This document shows, in pieces, positions 13,211 through 21,657 of a stretch of DNA of 64,000 nt. Positions within the stretch are counted from its first letter, which is position 1, and every line of letters begins with the position of its first letter. A program made the position numbers and the translations under genes. Below the pieces are notes generated by a model. That model ran no database searches and was not told the origin of the DNA. It worked only from the letters and a program-made list of their open reading frames with translations. The DNA is from Altererythrobacter sp. KTW20L. GTDB taxonomy: Bacteria; Pseudomonadota; Alphaproteobacteria; Sphingomonadales; Sphingomonadaceae. The stretch is taken from assembly GCF_023501975.1 (NCBI RefSeq), contig NZ_JAMFLH010000012.1, positions 62,001-126,000 on the forward strand, in the 5' to 3' direction.

Positions 13211-14868
13211 AGAAGGATTTCACCCCCGAAGACGAATTGCTGTTCCTCGCGCTCGGAGGATCGGGCGAGATCGGAATGAACGTCAACCTCTACGGTTGCC
13301 AGGGCCAGTGGCTGATGGTGGACTTGGGGATGAGTTTCGGGGCGCAGGAATATCCCGGCACCGAGCTGATGTTCGCCGACCTGCAGTTCATCGAGGACCG
13401 CCGCGACGACCTGATCGGCATCGTGCTGACCCACGCGCACGAGGATCACATCGGCGCGATCCCCTATTTCGCCGCCGAGTTCGACGTGCCGCTCTATGCC
13501 ACGCCGTTCACCGCCGATCTCATCATGCGCAAGCTGCAAGAAGCGGGCATTACCGACCAGATCGAACTGATCGTGATCGAGGAGGATCACGGATCGATCC
13601 AGATCGGTCCGTTCGACATTACCTACCTTCCGCTCGCCCACTCGATTGCAGAGGGCAATGCGCTGCTCATCGAAACCCCGCACGGCCGCGTGTTCCACAC
13701 CGGTGACTGGAAGCTGGACGAGGAGCCGATCATCGGCGAGCCCACCACCGAGGAAGAACTGCGCGAGATCGGCGACGAAGGCGTGCTGGCACTGGTGTGC
13801 GATTCCACCAACGTGTTCAACGCCTCGGCCTCCGGTTCGGAAGGCGCGGTGTTCCGCGGGCTGCTGGAGGAAGTGCACAAGCACAAGGGCAAGCGGGTGC
13901 TGGTCACCACTTTTGCCTCCAACGTGGCGCGATTGCAGACGCTGGGCGAAGTGGCCGAGGAAACCGGGCGGCGCCTGTGCGTGGCGGGCCGCTCGCTCGA
14001 CCGCATTATCGAGGTTGCCAAGGATAGCGGCTATCTCGAACATTTCCCTGACACGGTGGATTTCGACACAGCCATGCAATTGCCGCGCGGGCAGGTGATG
14101 ATCATCGCCACCGGCGGGCAGGGTGAGCCGCGTGCTGCGCTGGCCCGCATTGCCGAGGACAACCACCCGCTGTCGCTGGTGGAAGGCGATGTGGTGCTGT
14201 TTTCCAGCCGGGTGATTCCCGGCAACGACCTTGCCATCGGCCGCATCCAGAACATCCTGGCCCATCGCGGCGTGGTGATGGTGAGCGACAAGCAGAGCTT
14301 CATCCACGTATCCGGGCACCCCGGCCGACCCGAGCTGGAAGCGCTCTATTCGTGGCTCCGGCCCGAGATCCTCGTGCCGGTTCACGGCGAGATACGTCAC
14401 ATGATGGAGCAGGGCAGGCTGGGAAAGGCCTGCGGCATTCCCAAAAGCGTGGTGCAGAAGAACGGCGATATCGTTCGCCTCGCGCCCGGCGCTCCCGGCA
14501 AGATCGCCGAAGTGACCAATGGCCGCCTGGTACTGGATGGGGACATCATCGTGCCTGCCGATGGCGAGGCCATTGTCATGCGCCGCCGCCTGGCGCGCGA
14601 TGGGCTGTTGCTGGTCGTGCTGGAAAAGGGCGGGGCGGTGCAGGTTGAAGGGATCGGCCTGCCGCTGGATGAGGATTATCCGGCATTCGTGGCCGAAGCG
14701 GTGGAGGATGTGAAGAAGGCGCTGTCGGCCCTGCGCGGCCCGGCAGCGCGTGACCGCGAGGCCATCACCGAAGCTGCCCGCCTCGCCGCCCGCCGCGCGG
14801 CGCAGCGCTGGTCGGGCAAGAAGCCACAGACCCGCGTGATTCTCCCACTGGAGCAGCCTGTCCGATGA
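13207..14868 (+). CDS. rnj: Ribonuclease J (metallo-beta-lactamase/beta-CASP RNase)
   Basis: Exo/endoribonuclease for mRNA decay and rRNA maturation, 553 residues. The zinc-binding motif [12 protein letters not shown] is at about residues 75-86, further ligands lie in HTGDWKLDE and CDSTN, and the beta-CASP motif region is around [13 protein letters not shown]. The late His motif is HVSGHPGR followed by VPVHGE. A C-terminal domain is present but short. It starts within the coaX stop and ends overlapping the DUF1467 gene. Confidence 0.95.
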   Translation: MKKDFTPEDELLFLALGGSGEIGMNVNLYGCQGQWLMVDLGMSFGAQEYPGTELMFADLQFIEDRRDDLIGIVLTHAHEDHIGAIPYFAAEFDVPLYATPFTADLIMRKLQEAGITDQIELIVIEEDHGSIQIGPFDITYLPLAHSIAEGNALLIETPHGRVFHTGDWKLDEEPIIGEPTTEEELREIGDEGVLALVCDSTNVFNASASGSEGAVFRGLLEEVHKHKGKRVLVTTFASNVARLQTLGEVAEETGRRLCVAGRSLDRIIEVAKDSGYLEHFPDTVDFDTAMQLPRGQVMIIATGGQGEPRAALARIAEDNHPLSLVEGDVVLFSSRVIPGNDLAIGRIQNILAHRGVVMVSDKQSFIHVSGHPGRPELEALYSWLRPEILVPVHGEIRHMMEQGRLGKACGIPKSVVQKNGDIVRLAPGAPGKIAEVTNGRLVLDGDIIVPADGEAIVMRRRLARDGLLLVVLEKGGAVQVEGIGLPLDEDYPAFVAEAVEDVKKALSALRGPAARDREAITEAARLAARRAAQRWSGKKPQTRVILPLEQPVR

Positions 14869-15146
14869 AGATCACTTCCATCATCGCCATTTATGCCCTG
14901 TTCTGGGTGATTTCGGCTTTCCTGCTGCTGCCTTTCGGCGTGAAAACCCATGAGGAGGCAGGACTGGAGAAAGTCCCCGGCCAGGCTGACAGCGCGCCGG
15001 CCGATTTCCGCCCAGGCAGGCTGGCATTGCGCGCGACCGGTATCTCTGCCGTTCTGACCGCGCTCTATATCGCCAATTACTTCCAGGGCTGGATCACGGT
15101 GGACGACATCAACCTGTTCGGCACTCCGCCTGGATTTGAGGATTAG
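14865..15146 (+). CDS. DUF1467 family small membrane protein
   Basis: 93 residues, two predicted transmembrane segments (about residues 5-25 and 55-73) separated by a hydrophilic loop with KTHEEAG. This resembles the DUF1467 family, which often follows RNase J in alphaproteobacteria. Function unknown. Its start overlaps the rnj stop by 4 bases, so it is probably translated with it. A short inverted repeat lies just after it. Confidence 0.85.
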   Translation: MKITSIIAIYALFWVISAFLLLPFGVKTHEEAGLEKVPGQADSAPADFRPGRLALRATGISAVLTALYIANYFQGWITVDDINLFGTPPGFED

Positions 15147-15154
15147 GGGTTCGA

Positions 15155-15172
15155 GGACTAGAACCCTAGTCC
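15155..15172. repeat. Inverted repeat between convergent genes
   Basis: GGACTAG and CTAGTCC, 7 bases each and perfectly complementary, separated by AACC. It lies between the convergent DUF1467 gene and the minus-strand coiled-coil gene and includes the stop codon of the latter. No clear T tract follows on either strand, so terminator function is only possible. Confidence 0.4.
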
Positions 15173-17547
15173 CGCAGCCGCTCGATAGCCTGGGCCATGG
15201 CGACATAGAGCTTGCCGATATCCGACGACAGGATTGTCACCGCCAGGGCATTGCCGTCGCGGGTGGAAAGGATCGTACGCAGCATCGCCTCGAAGTCGTG
15301 GATGTAGCGGTTGATCGCCTCGCGCACTTCGGGATCCTGTTCGTACACCTCGCTCACTGCGCGCGCCTCGGCATTGTCGAGCAGCCGCACGGCGCGGCGG
15401 GTGAAGATGCCGCGGTCGCCGCGCAGGTAGCTGGCCCACGAGGTGTCGGTCACCTCGGCGTCGAGCGCGCGGGCGATATCGATCGAGCTGGAATTAAGGC
15501 TCTCGGTGATCAGTGCCATGCGACGGGTGAAATCGTTGTTGACCTGTTCTTCCGCCCTGGTGCGGGCCTGGGCCACCCGGCTTTCCAGGTTTCCGGCCAA
15601 CTGGTTCACCTTGGCCAGCTGGTCGCGCAACTGGGCCGCTGCGTCGCGTCCCCGCTCACCGGCATTGCGCGCGGCTTCTTCCAATTCGTCGATGGCTTCG
15701 CGGGTGTTGTCGCGCAGGGCCGCCTCGATAGTCTTGCTGGCATCGCTGCCGATTGACCGCGCGATATCGCCCACTGCCTCGGCCTGTTCGGCGCGCAGCT
15801 TGCCCACGGCTTCGGTCGAGGCCTGTTCGAGCAGGCCGAGAGCGGATTGAAGCTCCTCCTGCGCCTGCAGCGCAAGGGCGCTGGCCTGTTCCGCGATAGC
15901 CGCCAGTCGCGCTTCGAGCGAGGAAAGCGTTTCGAGCGAGGCGGCCGACTGGTCGGTCGCCTGGTTGACGTGTTCGGCCAGCATGCCGCCACGGCTTTCT
16001 GCCTCGGCGATCGTCTCGCGCAGGGCATTGGCGCGCGTTTCGAACTGCGCGAGGCGTGCCTCGGCCTTGCCGATGGAATCCGACAGTGCCCCTTCGGAAT
16101 GATCTGAACTGGCGCGGATGATTTCCAGCAGCCGCACGCTGTCATTGGTCAGCCGCGATACGAAGATGCCGCTTTCTTCCATGATCACGCGGCTTTGCGA
16201 GAGCTTCTCGGCCAGCATTTCGACCGTTTCGCCAAGGCGTTCGCCTTCTTCGCGGCCCTGACCCGCCAGCCTGCTCATGTCGGCATCGAAAGCGGCAATG
16301 CGCTGGGCCAGCTGGTCACCGCGCTCAGCGACTGCGGCAAGGTGGGCAAGGTGCGCTTCCTGCCGTTCGCGGGACTGTTCGTCGAATGCGGCAAGGCGGC
16401 TTTGCAGGGCGGCGAGGGCTTCCGCCTCCGCTTCGGCTGCTTGCTCCCGTCGACGGGCAACTTCGGCTTCGAAGGCGTTGGCGCTGTCGATGATCGACTG
16501 GTCAACCCGCGAGCCGGCTTCGTGCAGCGCATCCATCCGCTTGCGGGCATTGCCGATGGCGGCCTCGTCAAGCTGGCTGACGCGGGTGATGGCATCGGCC
16601 ATGTTCTGCTGGAAGCCCGCGATGGCTTCTTCCCACCGGTTGCGGGCATTGTCGTGCCCTTCGGACAGGCTCGCGGTAAGGCTATCGCCTTCATCGCGCA
16701 GGCGCGCCAGGTGGCTGTCGAAATCATCGAGAATGGCACCGACACGGACCCTCAGGGCTTCCACCTGCTTTTCGCTGACTTCGCCGAATTCGTTGAGCCG
16801 CTGGAATGCCGCAACCATCGCATCGAGCTGGCATTGCGCGGAATGACCCACGTTTCCGATCCTGTTGGCAAGGTCACGCGCGGAGTTGGAAATCACCGGC
16901 ATCTGGTCGCGCAGGCGATCCATGTTTGCCACTGCACTGTCACTGACCGAGCCAATGGTGCTGACCTGCGCACTGTTGTCGATGATGAGTTGCTGCAGTT
17001 CTGCCGCATTCTGCGACAGGCGTTCCGCCGCCAGGCGACCGAGCGATTCAAGGTCGCGGGATTGGTCGGCAATGAAGTCGCGCGCCAGGCTGAGCTCGCG
17101 GTTGACCACCGACAGCCGCTGTTCAAGGGCAATCGATTCGGCGGACAGCAGGCGCGCAGCATCGCCGAAACGCGCCGCTTCGCGGGCGGAGTTGCGCATG
17201 GCAAGCAGCCATAGGGCAACAACCAGGAGCACAGGCAGGGACCAGCTGCCGATCCACCCGATCCACTGTTGCGGAGTGCCGTCAGCCATGATCTCGCGCT
17301 GCATGGCCCAGCCGAAAAAGCCGGTCCAACCGACTATTGCCATGATGGCGATCGCAGGCAGGGCGAAAGCGGCGCGGTGGCGGGGCTGCTCTTCCTCGTC
17401 CTCCCAATCCTGGGCAAAGGCGTGCCCGGCTTCGCCCTGCGCCTCCACATGCGATTGTGTCTGGGTCACGTTCTGCGTGCCCTCCTCATGGTCGTGGCCT
17501 TCTCCCCCGGGAGAGCCCAGCGCCACCAAATTCTTCCGCCTGGTCAT
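15166..17547 (-). CDS. Large coiled-coil inner-membrane protein
   Basis: 793 residues, no assigned function that I can support. The N-terminal 55 residues are acidic and His-containing. Two hydrophobic segments follow (about 58-80 and 98-118), and the remaining 670 residues are Ala/Glu/Arg/Gln-rich heptad-like sequence typical of long coiled coils, ending in a more globular piece with SWASYLRGDRGIFTRRAVRLL. Homologues in sphingomonads are often labelled hypothetical or ATPase, but no Walker motif is visible. The architecture (two TM segments, long cytoplasmic or periplasmic coil) would suit a structural or scaffolding role. It is transcribed towards the DUF1467 gene and divergent from the HPt-like gene. 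Confidence 0.8.
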   Translation of the reverse strand: MTRRKNLVALGSPGGEGHDHEEGTQNVTQTQSHVEAQGEAGHAFAQDWEDEEEQPRHRAAFALPAIAIMAIVGWTGFFGWAMQREIMADGTPQQWIGWIGSWSLPVLLVVALWLLAMRNSAREAARFGDAARLLSAESIALEQRLSVVNRELSLARDFIADQSRDLESLGRLAAERLSQNAAELQQLIIDNSAQVSTIGSVSDSAVANMDRLRDQMPVISNSARDLANRIGNVGHSAQCQLDAMVAAFQRLNEFGEVSEKQVEALRVRVGAILDDFDSHLARLRDEGDSLTASLSEGHDNARNRWEEAIAGFQQNMADAITRVSQLDEAAIGNARKRMDALHEAGSRVDQSIIDSANAFEAEVARRREQAAEAEAEALAALQSRLAAFDEQSRERQEAHLAHLAAVAERGDQLAQRIAAFDADMSRLAGQGREEGERLGETVEMLAEKLSQSRVIMEESGIFVSRLTNDSVRLLEIIRASSDHSEGALSDSIGKAEARLAQFETRANALRETIAEAESRGGMLAEHVNQATDQSAASLETLSSLEARLAAIAEQASALALQAQEELQSALGLLEQASTEAVGKLRAEQAEAVGDIARSIGSDASKTIEAALRDNTREAIDELEEAARNAGERGRDAAAQLRDQLAKVNQLAGNLESRVAQARTRAEEQVNNDFTRRMALITESLNSSSIDIARALDAEVTDTSWASYLRGDRGIFTRRAVRLLDNAEARAVSEVYEQDPEVREAINRYIHDFEAMLRTILSTRDGNALAVTILSSDIGKLYVAMAQAIERLRD

Positions 17548-17628
17548 CCCCGCTGGATATCAGGACTGGGCTGGGGTTGAAAGCCGCGTTTAAAGCCACC
17601 TTAACCGCTTTAGTGGTAAGGGAGGCGG

Positions 17629-17946
17629 ATGATGCTGGACATGACACTCGACAAGGCGGATTTTGAAGCCAACCTGGCGGCTGCCGCGGGTCATGACATG
17701 TCCTTGCGCGCGGAACTCCTGGCGTGCTTCTGTGCCAGCCTTGAAACCCAGCGCGACTTGCTGGCCCGCGCCCGGTGCGACGGAAACTGGGAGGTCTCTG
17801 CGCTCAGGCTGCGCGGCCTCGGGGCCAGTTTCCATTCGCGGCAACTGGTCGATCTGGCGCAGGAAGCGCTCGATACCGCCCCGGGTGATCCGGTCGTCCT
17901 GCGCAAACTTGCGCAGTTTGCCGACGAGGTCGCCCGACAGGGCTGA
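17629..17946 (+). CDS. HPt-domain-like protein lacking the phospho-acceptor histidine
   Basis: 105 residues from the first of three nearby ATGs (17629, 17632, 17641); GGGAGG precedes them, and its spacing fits 17632 slightly better. The sequence aligns without gaps to histidine phosphotransfer domains: helix pattern, NW before the active helix, then ALRLRGLGASF where the family has aHxLKGxA. The phospho-accepting His is replaced by Leu (SALRLRG). It is therefore HPt-like in fold but unlikely to relay phosphate, and could instead bind a kinase or regulator. It starts a four-gene plus-strand cluster that ends with a kinase-like protein also lacking its His. Confidence 0.75.
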   Translation: MMLDMTLDKADFEANLAAAAGHDMSLRAELLACFCASLETQRDLLARARCDGNWEVSALRLRGLGASFHSRQLVDLAQEALDTAPGDPVVLRKLAQFADEVARQG

Positions 17947-17998
17947 TCTGTCACCAAGCGCGCTTGGCACAAGGTCGCGCCCGCCCTAGAAGCGCGGC

Positions 17999-19183
17999 GT
18001 GATTGCATCCCACCCCCTTGCCACCGGCGTCCTCGTCACCATCCCCGCCTGGACCGCATCGGGGCCGCGCGTGCTCGGCCGAACCGCGCCCGAACGGCAG
18101 GTGGAATTTGCCGCCGCCTGCGGCTGTTCGGAGGTTATCGCCTTGGGCGGCGGTGGCGGGGCCCAGGCCGTTGCCCTGCGTCACCTGGCCGAGAGCCTGG
18201 GCATGAAATTCCGCGAAGTGTCGGGCCCCCATGCGCTGGCCCGGTCCGGCCAGCCGGGCGAGCGGCTGCTGGTGCTGGAGCCGGGACTGCTGCCCGATCC
18301 ATCGGCCTGGCCGCGCGGTGCCGACAGCGAACGTGGCATCGTGCTGACCCTGCCGTCGAGCGTGGGCGTGGAGGCCGGGTTCGAGCGGATCGACCTGACG
18401 CGGGCCTGGGCCGGCGCACTGGTTCTGCCGGGCGCGCTGTTGCCGCGCCTGCTGGCTCTGCCGGAGGATATCGAGGCGCCATCGGCCCTGCTGCGTATTG
18501 CCCTGCAAGCAAGCCTGCCCGAAGCCGATCTCGATCCTGCCGCGCTGGCCGATGCGACATGGACATTGCCGCACGGGGTCGAGGATGCGCGCCTCGCCGA
18601 AGACAAGTGGTTGGCGCGACAGGTCGGCGGCGAGCCGGGGGAACCGCTATCGCAGCGCCTTGCAGGGGCAGTCCTGCGGCGCGGAGGCGGCAAATTGCTC
18701 GAGCGGCGCGAAGCGCGGCCTCTGGTGCTGGGGCTGGCGCTGTTGCTTGCAATCGGCGCAATCGCATTGTGCCGGGCAGATTTTGACGCTGCGGGGTTCC
18801 TGGCCCTGGCGATTGCCGCGCCAATGCTCGAACTGGGTTTGGGGCTAGGACGGTTGCAGCGCGCACGCAGTGGCGCGTTCAAAGTTCGTGAGAAGCTCGC
18901 ACCTCTGCGTTGGCTGATCGATCTGGCGATACTTGTCTGCGGAGTGCTGGCAATCGACGGCGCCTGGAGCGAACGCCTGTTCGCCCCACTGGTTCTGCTC
19001 GCCGCCCTTTACGCCGGGTCTTTCGCCGAGAAAGCACGCTGGGCGACCTTGCGCGACCGCGGGCTGGTGGCAGCGATCATTGCCGCGGGAGCCTTGGCCC
19101 ATTCCGCTCAGGTGGGGGTAATGGTGGCGGCGCTGGGACTTTTGCTGCTGAATATCGCGCAATCACGCAAGGGTGGCGGATAA
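17999..19183 (+). CDS. Uncharacterised membrane protein with nucleotidyltransferase-like N-terminus
   Basis: 394 residues, GTG start at 17999. The N-terminal 150 residues have an alternating strand/helix pattern with GRTAPERQVEFAAACGC and LLVLEPGLL, loosely reminiscent of sugar-phosphate nucleotidyltransferases, but the glycine-rich nucleotide loop is absent. The C-terminal half has about five to six hydrophobic segments (from about residue 245). No catalytic motif is evident. One possibility is a decayed relative of bifunctional cytidylyltransferase/CDP-alcohol transferases; that is inference. It overlaps the next frame's long version but not its likely start (19218). Confidence 0.65.
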   Translation: MIASHPLATGVLVTIPAWTASGPRVLGRTAPERQVEFAAACGCSEVIALGGGGGAQAVALRHLAESLGMKFREVSGPHALARSGQPGERLLVLEPGLLPDPSAWPRGADSERGIVLTLPSSVGVEAGFERIDLTRAWAGALVLPGALLPRLLALPEDIEAPSALLRIALQASLPEADLDPAALADATWTLPHGVEDARLAEDKWLARQVGGEPGEPLSQRLAGAVLRRGGGKLLERREARPLVLGLALLLAIGAIALCRADFDAAGFLALAIAAPMLELGLGLGRLQRARSGAFKVREKLAPLRWLIDLAILVCGVLAIDGAWSERLFAPLVLLAALYAGSFAEKARWATLRDRGLVAAIIAAGALAHSAQVGVMVAALGLLLLNIAQSRKGGG

Positions 19184-19217
19184 CGCGGGCTTAACCACAA
19201 GTGGCTATGGCAGGCCT

Positions 19218-20162
19218 ATGAGCGACGAGATCAAGACGGCTTTCCGCCCGCAGGCGGTCGAACAGGTGCTGCGCGAGAGACTGGCGGGTGGCGACATGGT
19301 ACTGGCCTCGACCCGCACGATCCTGTGTCACCTGCTCGCCAACCGCGACCAGGCGCTGTTCAGTGATGAAGTGATTGCGCGGGTGCGGGGGATGAATGTC
19401 CACGTCGCCCGACAGTTGCTGTTCGCCCGCGCCGAGGCAGATGGCCTGGCCAACCCCGCCGCCTTTGCCGACCGGCAACAGGATGCGCTGGCGGCGCTGC
19501 TGATCGACGATGCGGCCTTCCTTGCCCATGCCCATGTGCTCACGCTGGAAGCTCAACTGGCGGCGCAGTTGCAGCGCCGCAGCGGGTTTGACGGCGTCCT
19601 GTCCCCACTGCTGCAGGAACTGACCGCCTCGGCAGACGGAGAACTGGCCGCTGCCGCAATGCGCGTGATCGCGGTGCAGGCGCGCTTCCTCCAGGCGCAG
19701 CGGCGGATGGAGCTGCCGCTGGCAGAACTGCCAGCGGATCTGTTCCACAAGGCCCTGCTGGCCATGCGCCGCCACGCCGATGACAACCCCGGGGCGCAAA
19801 AGGCCGAAGCCCGCTTGCGCTCGCAGTTCGATGAAAGCCAGGGCCGTCTTGGCCAGATGACCCGCCTGGTCATGGCCATGGGCCGCAAGGCACCGCGCGC
19901 GCTGGCGATTGACCATGCGGGCCTTGCCCTGTTTGCCACGGCACTGGCCATGGCCGCCGGGCAGGATCGCGACACGACGGTGCTCTCTTTCGGCGAAAAC
20001 CAGCTCGCTCGACTGGCGCTGTCCTTGCGGGCAGCGGGCCTTGCCCAGGATGCGGTCGAGGAACAGTTCGTCTATCTCCATCCCGATGCAGTGCTGCCCG
20101 AAGGGTTCGATCGCGTGACGGCCGACCGCGCTTCCGCCCTGTTGGCTGGTCAGGCGAACTGA
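19218..20162 (+). CDS. Conserved helical protein, possibly DUF2336-like
   Basis: About 314 residues from the ATG at 19218 (MSDEIKTAF). A longer frame to 19173 adds residues that overlap the upstream gene and look non-native. The protein is almost entirely alpha-helical by composition, rich in Ala, Leu and Arg, with no signal peptide or membrane segment and no Cys motif. It resembles the helical-repeat proteins annotated as DUF2336 in alphaproteobacteria; this is a weak recognition. It ends 3 bases before the kinase-like gene, so the two are probably co-translated and may act together. Confidence 0.6.
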   Translation: MSDEIKTAFRPQAVEQVLRERLAGGDMVLASTRTILCHLLANRDQALFSDEVIARVRGMNVHVARQLLFARAEADGLANPAAFADRQQDALAALLIDDAAFLAHAHVLTLEAQLAAQLQRRSGFDGVLSPLLQELTASADGELAAAAMRVIAVQARFLQAQRRMELPLAELPADLFHKALLAMRRHADDNPGAQKAEARLRSQFDESQGRLGQMTRLVMAMGRKAPRALAIDHAGLALFATALAMAAGQDRDTTVLSFGENQLARLALSLRAAGLAQDAVEEQFVYLHPDAVLPEGFDRVTADRASALLAGQAN

Positions 20163-20165
20163 CCG

Positions 20166-21554
20166 ATGGCCGGGGGCGCTCCTCTCAAGGCCCTGGCGCG
20201 AACGGACGCCCGCGACTGGCTGGTCGAGGCCGACGAGCCGATCGTGGGCCTGCAGATGCGCAACGGCGGCGAGATGCCGGGCGCGATTGTCACCCCGGCG
20301 CTGCTGGAACTGGTGCGCAAGGCGCGCGCCTATCGGTTCAAGGTGGCCCGCGCGATCGAGGCGCGCGACGAGGGGGACAGGGTGACAGCCTGGGTCGAAG
20401 TCGTCCCCGACGAGGACGGCGAGGGCTGCCGTGTCGCCATGTCCGACTGGCTTGTCGAGACAGCAGGCGATCCCGGCCCGCAGGCAGAGCGTGATCGTCA
20501 GGTCGCCATGGCCCGCCAGCTTGCCGAACTGACCGCCCGCCTCGGTCCGAAACAGGAATTGCTCAGTGCGGATAGTGATTGCCCCGAATTGCAGGGCGTG
20601 GTTGCCACAATGCGTGCAGGGGTCGGCAAGCCGTGGATCGATTTTGTAACGCTGGACGGTACACAACATCACCAGCCGGTCCATTGGCGCCTGCTCGATG
20701 GAGCGCGGCTGAAGCTGGCGGGATCTTCGCGCACATGGCGAGCTGCTCTGGTTCCACAAGGTCGCGAACCGGTGGGCAACAGCGGCTTCGAACTGCTGCT
20801 ATGTGCCGAACAGCCGATGCCCGACAGTGATGAGCGGGTTATCCCCGAGGCTCATCCCCCTCGCCAGCGAGGTCCGGGCATCGGACTGGAGATCGCTCCG
20901 GTCCTGCGCCAGCCGGTCTCGCGCATCATCGCCAATGCCGAGACTATCCGCACGCAGATGGCAGGGCCGCTGGCCGACGAATATGCCACCTATGCCGCCG
21001 ATATCGCCAGCGCGGGCGAGCACCTGCTGGCGCTGATTGACGATCTGACCACGCTGGAAATGGTCGAAGATGAGGAATTCAGCCCCGCGCCAGACAAGAT
21101 CGACCTGGCTGACCTTGCGCGCCGCGCTGCCGGAATCCTGGGTGTGCGGGCACGCGAACGGGGCATCGTGGTCGATGCACCCAAGGACGGCGAGAGCGCT
21201 CCGGCCATCGGCGAGTTCCGCCGGGTACTGCAGGTGCTGCTCAACCTGCTGGGTAATGCCATCCGCTATTCACCCGAAGGTTCAAGTGTGTGGCTGCGAG
21301 TGGAGCATGACGGCGCGCGGGCGCGAGTGATCGTGGCCGACCAGGGCGAAGGGCTCGACCAGGCGCAGCAGGAGCGCGTGTTCGGCAAGTTCGAACGGCT
21401 CGGCCGCAGCGGCGATGGGGGCTCAGGCCTTGGTCTATATATAAGCCGCCGCCTAGCCGAAGCCATGCAGGGCAGCTTGACGGTGGAAAGCGCACGCGGC
21501 CATGGCGCGCGGTTCATTCTCGAACTGCCGGCGGACAGCGGGGCGAACGAGTAA
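20166..21554 (+). CDS. Histidine-kinase-like protein with intact HATPase but no H-box His
   Basis: 462 residues, soluble. An N-terminal sensor region of about 230 residues without recognised domain is followed by a dimerisation region (about 250-300) and a complete HATPase_c domain: N box LLGNAIRYSPE, G1 DQGEGLD, G2 GSGLGLYIS. The H-box reads APVLRQPVSR where the family has SHELRTPL, so Pro stands in the place of the phospho-accepting His. No receiver domain. It may bind ATP without autophosphorylating on His, or act on a partner. It is the last gene of the cluster beginning with the His-less HPt-like protein. Confidence 0.8.
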   Translation: MAGGAPLKALARTDARDWLVEADEPIVGLQMRNGGEMPGAIVTPALLELVRKARAYRFKVARAIEARDEGDRVTAWVEVVPDEDGEGCRVAMSDWLVETAGDPGPQAERDRQVAMARQLAELTARLGPKQELLSADSDCPELQGVVATMRAGVGKPWIDFVTLDGTQHHQPVHWRLLDGARLKLAGSSRTWRAALVPQGREPVGNSGFELLLCAEQPMPDSDERVIPEAHPPRQRGPGIGLEIAPVLRQPVSRIIANAETIRTQMAGPLADEYATYAADIASAGEHLLALIDDLTTLEMVEDEEFSPAPDKIDLADLARRAAGILGVRARERGIVVDAPKDGESAPAIGEFRRVLQVLLNLLGNAIRYSPEGSSVWLRVEHDGARARVIVADQGEGLDQAQQERVFGKFERLGRSGDGGSGLGLYISRRLAEAMQGSLTVESARGHGARFILELPADSGANE

Positions 21555-21580
21555 CTCTTCATCTCTCACCCTGGGCCATT

Positions 21581-21635
21581 CGTGTCGAGCGAAGTCGAGA
21601 CACCCTTGAGTGGCATCTCGACTTCGCTCGATGCG
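21581..21635. repeat. REP-like inverted repeat between convergent genes
   Basis: Two perfectly complementary 16-base arms (21585-21600, TCGAGCGAAGTCGAGA; 21616-21631, its reverse complement) with a 15-base loop; G-T and C-G pairs extend the stem at both ends. It lies between the convergent kinase-like gene and gltA. This kind of CGAGCGAAGTCGAG repeat resembles dispersed repetitive extragenic palindromes of sphingomonads. It may also end transcription of both genes. Confidence 0.65.
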
Positions 21636-21657
21636 AACGGAGACAGGCGGTGAGCGC

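Noticed and set aside
13168-14400. 410-residue minus-strand open frame antisense to RNase J
   Set aside because: Shadow; the plus strand has the RNase J motifs.
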